The notes beneath the pieces were generated by a model. That model did not search any database. It was not told the DNA's origin and saw only the letters and a list, made by a program, of their open reading frames with translations. This document shows, piece after piece, positions 17,577-22,011 of a stretch of DNA of 22,011 nt. How positions within the stretch are numbered: the stretch's first letter is position 1; every line of letters begins with the position of its first letter. Source of the stretch: Globomyces pollinis-pini (taxonomy: Eukaryota; Chytridiomycota; Chytridiomycetes; Rhizophydiales; Globomycetaceae). The stretch covers positions 1-22,011 of the forward strand of contig MU621371.1 of assembly GCA_025399215.1 (NCBI GenBank), read 5' to 3'. The position numbers and the translations under genes were made by a program.

Positions 17577-18903
17577 TTATGGAAAGAATAATAATTGATC
17601 ATCAGTAGGTGTCCACCCAGATGCATAACTGAAATCAAAATCCCCAGGTTGCACTGCACATGAGGATATCGATCGGCGTTTGTCATTACCATTCATATAC
17701 TGTGGTAATAGATTGGTATCTAATTTCAAATCCGTTTTGGATAATCGATGGTTGTGATGTTGGGAATCTAAGCCAGTCTCTGAGAGTGAGAGACTGGCAG
17801 TAGATGGGTTTTGGTAGGTCATCAATGATTGGCTAGAATCATTATTGTGATTCATTAAGTTAATAGTAGAATTATTAGGCTGCGCTTGAAGTACAAAGTT
17901 TGAGTTTTGATTATAATTAGAAAGAGTAGCATTAGAGTTATTTGAATGTTGGAAAAAGAGTTGATTGTTCATGGTGGACATATCAGAGTTGACCATTCTG
18001 GTGGTATCAGTGTAAGAATTCCTATGTGGATTGTTTGTAGGTTGACGATTTGCATAGTTTTGTCTGTTAAGTTGCGAACCAGATTCAGGGATAAAACTGA
18101 GTGGATTATGGCCAAATACAGGGAGCGGATCGTTCGGTTGGTGTAAAGCCAAGCTAAATGTAGAACCTTTCAAGAGTTCTTGGTTTGAAGGAAACATATG
18201 CATTGAATCACTATGATGATGACCTGTACGTTCAGCCAATTGAGGATAACTTTTAGTTCGTGAGATTTGATGATTCATACTTCCGGAACCAGCCGAAAAT
18301 AAGTTTTGTTGATAAGTATCTTTGAAACTAGTAGAGTATTTCTCGTCCGACAAACGCCGGTTTAATGACGAATGGTCACCAATAGTCTGTGTATTTGATT
18401 GAGGAGCCCATCTTGATGAATCACCAAAGTCCATGAGGATGGATTGAGAGACTGAATGATCTTTCAAAGAACTGCTTGAATTCGAACTTGGCCTTCTTTC
18501 CAAGTTCATGTCTTGGGTACTAGAACTAGTACTATTACGTTTCAAACTGGGATGTTTTGAAGGTTTTGGTGATGGTAACGATTTACTCTTCACTACCTTT
18601 CCTTTTTCCTTTGTCTTTGTTGTTTTCTCAGCCTTCTCTCGTTTTGACCTACCATAAGACAAATCAAAATTACCAATTAAAATCAGGGTATAGTTCACGA
18701 TGTTCACAATGTGCATTATAAGACTTGAGTCTATATTGATCCTTGACTTCATCACTTTCCTTTGCCCATAATTCTGCAGCAATTTTTGAAATCAAATGAG
18801 ATTTACTAACACCATGTTCTTGAATGATTTTCATTTTAACATCTTTTCGATACATGAAGAATGAATTCATTGGCTTTTTGACATTATCGTTTAGTTCTGC
18901 CAT
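17577..18903 (-). CDS. HMG-box transcription regulator (SOX/MATA-type), 433 aa
   Basis: Exons 18903-18674 and 18648-17577. Residues 8-77 are a sequence-specific type HMG box: VKKPMNSFFMYRKD at helix 1, SKSHLISKIAAELWAKES at helix 2, DQYRLKSYNAHCEHRELYPDF at helix 3. It resembles SOX/TCF and fungal MATA-HMG boxes more than the architectural HMGB type. A lysine-rich nuclear-localisation stretch follows (SKREKAEKTTKTKEKGK). The rest is Ser-, Asn-, Gln- and His-rich and probably disordered, as in activators. In fungi such boxes include mating-type and sex-locus regulators as well as general ones; the neighbours here are not the known sex-locus neighbours, so a mating role is only a possibility. 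Minus-strand AATAAA at 17562-17567; TATA-like element about 45 bases upstream. Confidence 0.85.
18649..18673 (-). other. 25-nt intron in the HMG-box gene
   Basis: GTAATT donor and GGTAG acceptor. It joins LYPDFNW to SKREKAEK in phase 2, directly behind the HMG box; unspliced, the protein would end after the box. It lacks an obvious TAAT/TAAC branch motif. Confidence 0.8.
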
Positions 18904-18945
18904 AGTTTTCTTTTTTTGTTGAATTGGGTGATAATGAATTTTTTT

Positions 18946-18954
18946 GTTTTTATA
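18946..18954 (-). promoter_or_regulatory. TATA-like element before the HMG-box gene
   Basis: Reads TATAAAAAC on the minus strand, 43-51 bases before the start codon at 18903, at a distance like that of the element before the membrane protein gene. Confidence 0.3.
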
Positions 18955-20209
18955 GCCTAAAAAGGGCCGTGTAATTCGAAAAAATCGTCCATGCGATTGA
19001 TCGTTACTTGCTTCAAGCCACCTGGACTGGATTTACTCAGAGCATCCAAACCGAGAAAAAAAAAGGGGGCTTAGAAAAGAATACTCAAAATTAGGATATT
19101 GAAATCCATGAAAAGCATCATAAAAGACTATCGTTTACAACAGAAAAAATGTCATTACCAGTCAGTTCAGTCATATGATTTCGTGTGACCATATTCCTGA
19201 CGCTGCACACTGTTTTACAAGTGTTTTAGTCAAATTATGGATGATTTTGAGGTATCACAAGAAAAATGATTTGGATGAGTATGAGCTCAAACTGCCATAA
19301 AAATATCTTAATACTTGGTTTTATGAAATATGCAAAAACTGACTGTTACTGGCTGTTGTTCTGATTGACTTTTAGGTGGGCTAAAACTGATTGCATGTGG
19401 AACTATGGGTGTTGTTTTTTTGGAGTTGCTGGGCTAATGGTATAAACAACACCACTTGACCGCTAAAATGTTATAACAAAGTCAATTAGGAATAACATCG
19501 TTTATTGATTACTGTTGATCTTAAGTTCATTTTGTATAACATTGGCTTGCAAATTGCTTTTATTTTGCTTTGACTTCTAAAGCATCAACCATCAATATTT
19601 TGACATTAAAAACACATTTATTGCACTTTAACAATACACTGGAATTGATATTAAACTAAACATTCAACGACTCAAATAATTTGAAGATTATTTAAACAAA
19701 AGATTGGAACAAATTGAACAGATTTTTAGAAACGATTGAAGCTGGCGGCAAATTTAATCGTGGAATGTTGCAACACCTTTAGGGCATTGCAGTAAAATGG
19801 AAACACGTGAGTATCTGAGGCTGAATTTTCATTGATATCCTGAAAAGGATTCCAGATTGAGTCCACTAAAAAAAAAACCAAAGTGCATTGTAAAGAATGC
19901 TTTATTAAATGCTAACCAAGTTCGTTTCTATTTTAAAGTAGAAATCGAATTTTATCGGTAAGAAACTAGGTTGAATGATTAATGGGTGAACGATAAAAAT
20001 TATCTGCCATTGATTAGTACATTTAAGGTTTGGCCTTCAAACCCTTTTAATGGTTTAACCAAAACTTACTGGGGAAAATTCAACATGTGGTGCGAGGTAC
20101 AAAACGTTTCAATTGAAATCAATCTCGTTTTTCATTTAATAACTGATTGACTCATTTTTTTTTAAATTGTTGAATTGTCCTTATATTTCATCTTTTTGAT
20201 GAAAGAAGG

Positions 20210-20280
20210 GGTTGGAATTCTGACAGTAAATTTGGTTGGATCTGCCTTTTAATCAAGTTTGAAAACTGACTAATATCTAA
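20210..20280 (+). repeat. 71-bp tandem repeat, unit 1
   Basis: Unit 1 of two head-to-tail copies with no spacer. By eye about 7 of 71 positions differ; the last 20 bases of each unit are identical. Confidence 0.85.
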
Positions 20281-20351
20281 GGTTAGAACTATGACAGTAA
20301 ATTTGGTAGGATCAGCCTTTTAGTCAAGATTGAAAACTGACTAATATCTAA
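20281..20351 (+). repeat. 71-bp tandem repeat, unit 2
   Basis: Unit 2, adjacent to unit 1. Shared cores are GACAGTAAATTTGGT and GAAAACTGACTAATATCTAA. It lies between genes, with no open frame through it. Confidence 0.85.
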
Positions 20352-20644
20352 ATGAAAGTGACCAGATACAATTTCTCAATTTTGCTAATTTCAATCCAAA
20401 TGCGATATTTTCCAAGATAAAAAAAATCGTTATTACGACCAACAACCATGTGGCCATGACGGATTTTAATGTGCAACATAATATGGAATTGATTACGTGG
20501 AACCATCAATTATTGGATCCACCATGTGGCCATCACGTTTGAAGTTTCAATTCAAAACCCAGGAAAAATCACAAACAACACCTTTAGCAAATGATCCACC
20601 AAAAATAAATTTCTAAATTTCATTCGTTTATGTAAAAAAAAAAA

Positions 20645-21460
20645 CTATACAATGGAATTCTTTAAAGTGGATTCAGTAGGATGATACGATTTGTTTTGGG
20701 TAAGATTTGTAGAACTGGTAGTATGACCAAAAATAATTTGATACAATTTCTTTTGTTCAGTAAGAGCACCTAAACACCAAGCAATTAGAATCCAATCTAC
20801 AAAAGCAGGTTTCAATCCAGTATAAGCAATAGCTTCCAATCCTGCTATTCCAATAGCAAATACAGACAAGATGATTTCTAATGATAATGATACAATGATT
20901 TTCTTGAATGCTTTCAGTTTACTGGAATCATTGGTATCACGTACACGTAATTCAAAAACTTTTTTAAATGAACCAATATCAAGTATAGTTCTGATGATCA
21001 AGATTGGGAAAATGGTTGCCAATTGAATCATATTGGATTCTGGAAAGACTGCTGATCCAGTATTTTGTAAAAAAACAAGTCCTGATCGAATAGTTCTTGC
21101 CAAGAATAATACTCCGATAAAGTAAAGTCCGATTTTTTTGATGGGTAGTGATTTGAGGTTTGTACTGTAGAGAGCCTCGAATCGTTGAAGACTTACAAAC
21201 AAAATCCCACAAATAGTGATATTGTAAAGTAGTGTACTGAACGAAACTGCATACGTGAAATTTGGGATTTTAGAATTTTCTAGAATCGTCCAAGCATTGA
21301 TCAATTGGATAGTGACGTAAATGAGCCAAGAAGTCAAAAACACTTTGATATGAAGTTTAGTAGAGTCCATGGATAGATTGATTGTTTGATTGATGAGTAA
21401 AGCATAGGAGAAGCCAGCATTGAAGATTAGAAATGGAGTTCGTGATAAGCCGGTGGACAT
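20645..21460 (-). CDS. Small 7-TM protein, family 2 copy B
   Basis: About 271 aa and seven hydrophobic segments, paralogous to the gene at 5410-6255 along its whole length: VSLQRFEALY, ARTIRSGLVFLQNTGSAVFP, LIIRTILD, KLKAFKKIIVSLSLE, and TEQKKLYQIIFG after the last helix. I start at Met 21460 (MSTGLSRTPFLIF) because alignment with copy A begins there; the open frame runs on to a Met at 21577 but that 39-residue Cys-containing extension has no counterpart. The tail is short and Thr/Ser/Asn-rich. No intron is needed. It is tandem with copy C. Function unknown. Confidence 0.75.
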   Translation of the reverse strand: MSTGLSRTPFLIFNAGFSYALLINQTINLSMDSTKLHIKVFLTSWLIYVTIQLINAWTILENSKIPNFTYAVSFSTLLYNITICGILFVSLQRFEALYSTNLKSLPIKKIGLYFIGVLFLARTIRSGLVFLQNTGSAVFPESNMIQLATIFPILIIRTILDIGSFKKVFELRVRDTNDSSKLKAFKKIIVSLSLEIILSVFAIGIAGLEAIAYTGLKPAFVDWILIAWCLGALTEQKKLYQIIFGHTTSSTNLTQNKSYHPTESTLKNSIV

Positions 21461-21837
21461 TTGGATACAACATATGGGCAATTTTTTTGCTTTTATGGTG
21501 TTGTTGCCACAAAAGCATGGCTGATTGATGGACTGTGAGTGTGATATTTGGGGAGGCAATGGACCCATTTTTGCCACCTGATTCTTGGAATCTGTGGAGG
21601 CTTGGTTGATTCACACCAGGCTTTAGTTGGCGTCATGGTTACGAGTCGTGAAGGTGATATTTACGTCATACATTATCTACTAATACAATCAAATTCACAA
21701 ATTGATTCAAACTATGATAGTTTATTTCCTCTTACAATGAACACTCGTTTTTACAAATCTTTGAGATTCATCAGGCGAAAATCAAAACAAACACAAAATT
21801 AGAATTCAATTCACAACTCGAAAACTTTATAAACAAT
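21461..21837. other. Spacer between tandem family 2 copies B and C
   Basis: About 377 bases containing the promoter region of copy B and the 3' end of copy C. Open frames on both strands here look incidental. No repeat is evident. Confidence 0.4.
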
Positions 21838-22011
21838 CTAAACAAATACAGCATTTCCATTACTTTTCTGTGCCCCCTGATCAAACACATTAACACCATT
21901 CACAATAGATTTCGTTGCAGTATGTTTAGTTTGATTGGTATAAGCAGATGATGAAGCTTCCTCTTTACCAAAAATAATTTGATACAATTTCTTTTGTTCT
22001 GTCATGGCAGC
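21838..22011 (-). CDS. Small 7-TM protein, family 2 copy C (C-terminal end only)
   Basis: The last 57 codons of a gene cut by the right edge of the window. The first visible residues are AAMTEQKKLYQIIFGKEE, the diagnostic end-of-TM7 motif of family 2. A hydrophilic tail follows (NQTKHTATKS, VNGVNVFDQG), whose VNVF recalls the NVNVFETKT end of copy A. The stop is TAG at 21838-21840. It is in the same orientation as copy B, so B and C form a tandem pair. Confidence 0.8.
   Translation of the reverse strand, partial: AAMTEQKKLYQIIFGKEEASSSAYTNQTKHTATKSIVNGVNVFDQGAQKSNGNAVFV

Larger units (their letters stand above)
18904..20644. other. Long gene-less stretch upstream of the HMG-box gene
   Basis: About 1.7 kb without a supportable reading frame on either strand, even allowing for tiny introns. 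It holds poly-A and poly-T runs and a 71-bp tandem duplication near its right end. No tRNA-like B box or rRNA was seen. It may be the regulatory region of the HMG-box gene, or carry a non-coding transcript. Confidence 0.45.

Noticed and set aside
20445..20533. Repeated 13-mer ACCATGTGGCCAT, 76 bases apart
   Set aside because: Only two copies with unrelated flanks; too little to call a regulatory element.
18904..20644. tRNA, rRNA, CRISPR array or transposon in the long gene-less stretch
   Set aside because: No B-box-like motif, no regularly spaced repeats, no terminal inverted repeats and no transposase-like frame were found by reading.
21461..21577. N-terminal extension of family 2 copy B from Met 21577
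   Set aside because: The 39 residues have no counterpart in copy A and sit before the first conserved segment; probably 5' leader sequence.
1..22011. Ciliate origin, suggested by the tiny introns
   Set aside because: TAA, TAG and TGA all act as stops at homology-supported gene ends, no reassigned codons are seen inside genes, and gene content is fungus-like.

Overview
The window looks like nuclear DNA of an AT-rich, intron-containing eukaryote with the standard genetic code. An early-diverging, flagellated (zoosporic) fungus or close relative is the most likely source; this is inference. It rests on a SOX/MATA-type HMG-box regulator, an FSH1-type serine hydrolase behind an NRPS-like carrier domain, a fungal/plant-type thiamine-related Nudix hydrolase, a COX7C-like subunit, and a homologue of the ciliary protein CFAP20DC. 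The last implies a flagellum.

The most striking property is intron size. I reconstructed 21 introns in eight genes. All are GT-AG and 25 to 34 nt long (mean about 28 nt), most with a TAAT/TAAC-like branch site close to the acceptor. Several are fixed by homology: splicing restores the TYPG-LDN motif of the Nudix protein and the whole CFAP20 domain. Many apparent frame breaks here are therefore introns, and some introns are multiples of three without stops, so they hide inside longer open frames.

Layout, left to right. (1) 1-1107, +: end of an NRPS-like gene, adenylation remnant, carrier domain, FSH1 hydrolase. (2) 1259-5171: two convergent paralogues of a 7-TM protein with a cysteine-rich ectodomain, flanking a COX7C-like gene. 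(3) 5410-6255, -: a small 7-TM protein, with two further paralogues at the right end. (4) 6753-7641, +: Nudix hydrolase. (5) 7852-10634, +: CFAP20DC homologue, 12 exons. (6) 10752-12395, -: a multi-pass membrane protein of unknown family. (7) 12965-15058, -: a low-complexity protein with a predicted N-myristoylation site and degenerate FGKN-like repeats. (8) 15244-16541, -: a helical, HEAT-like protein. (9) 16915-17505, +: an unresolved possible gene. (10) 17577-18903, -: HMG-box regulator. (11) 18904-20644: no gene seen, one 71-bp tandem duplication. (12) 20645-21460 and 21838-22011, -: two more small 7-TM paralogues, the second cut by the window end.

The genes do not form one obvious pathway. 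Two expanded, apparently lineage-specific 7-TM families next to a ciliary gene would fit a zoospore sensory repertoire, but that is speculation.
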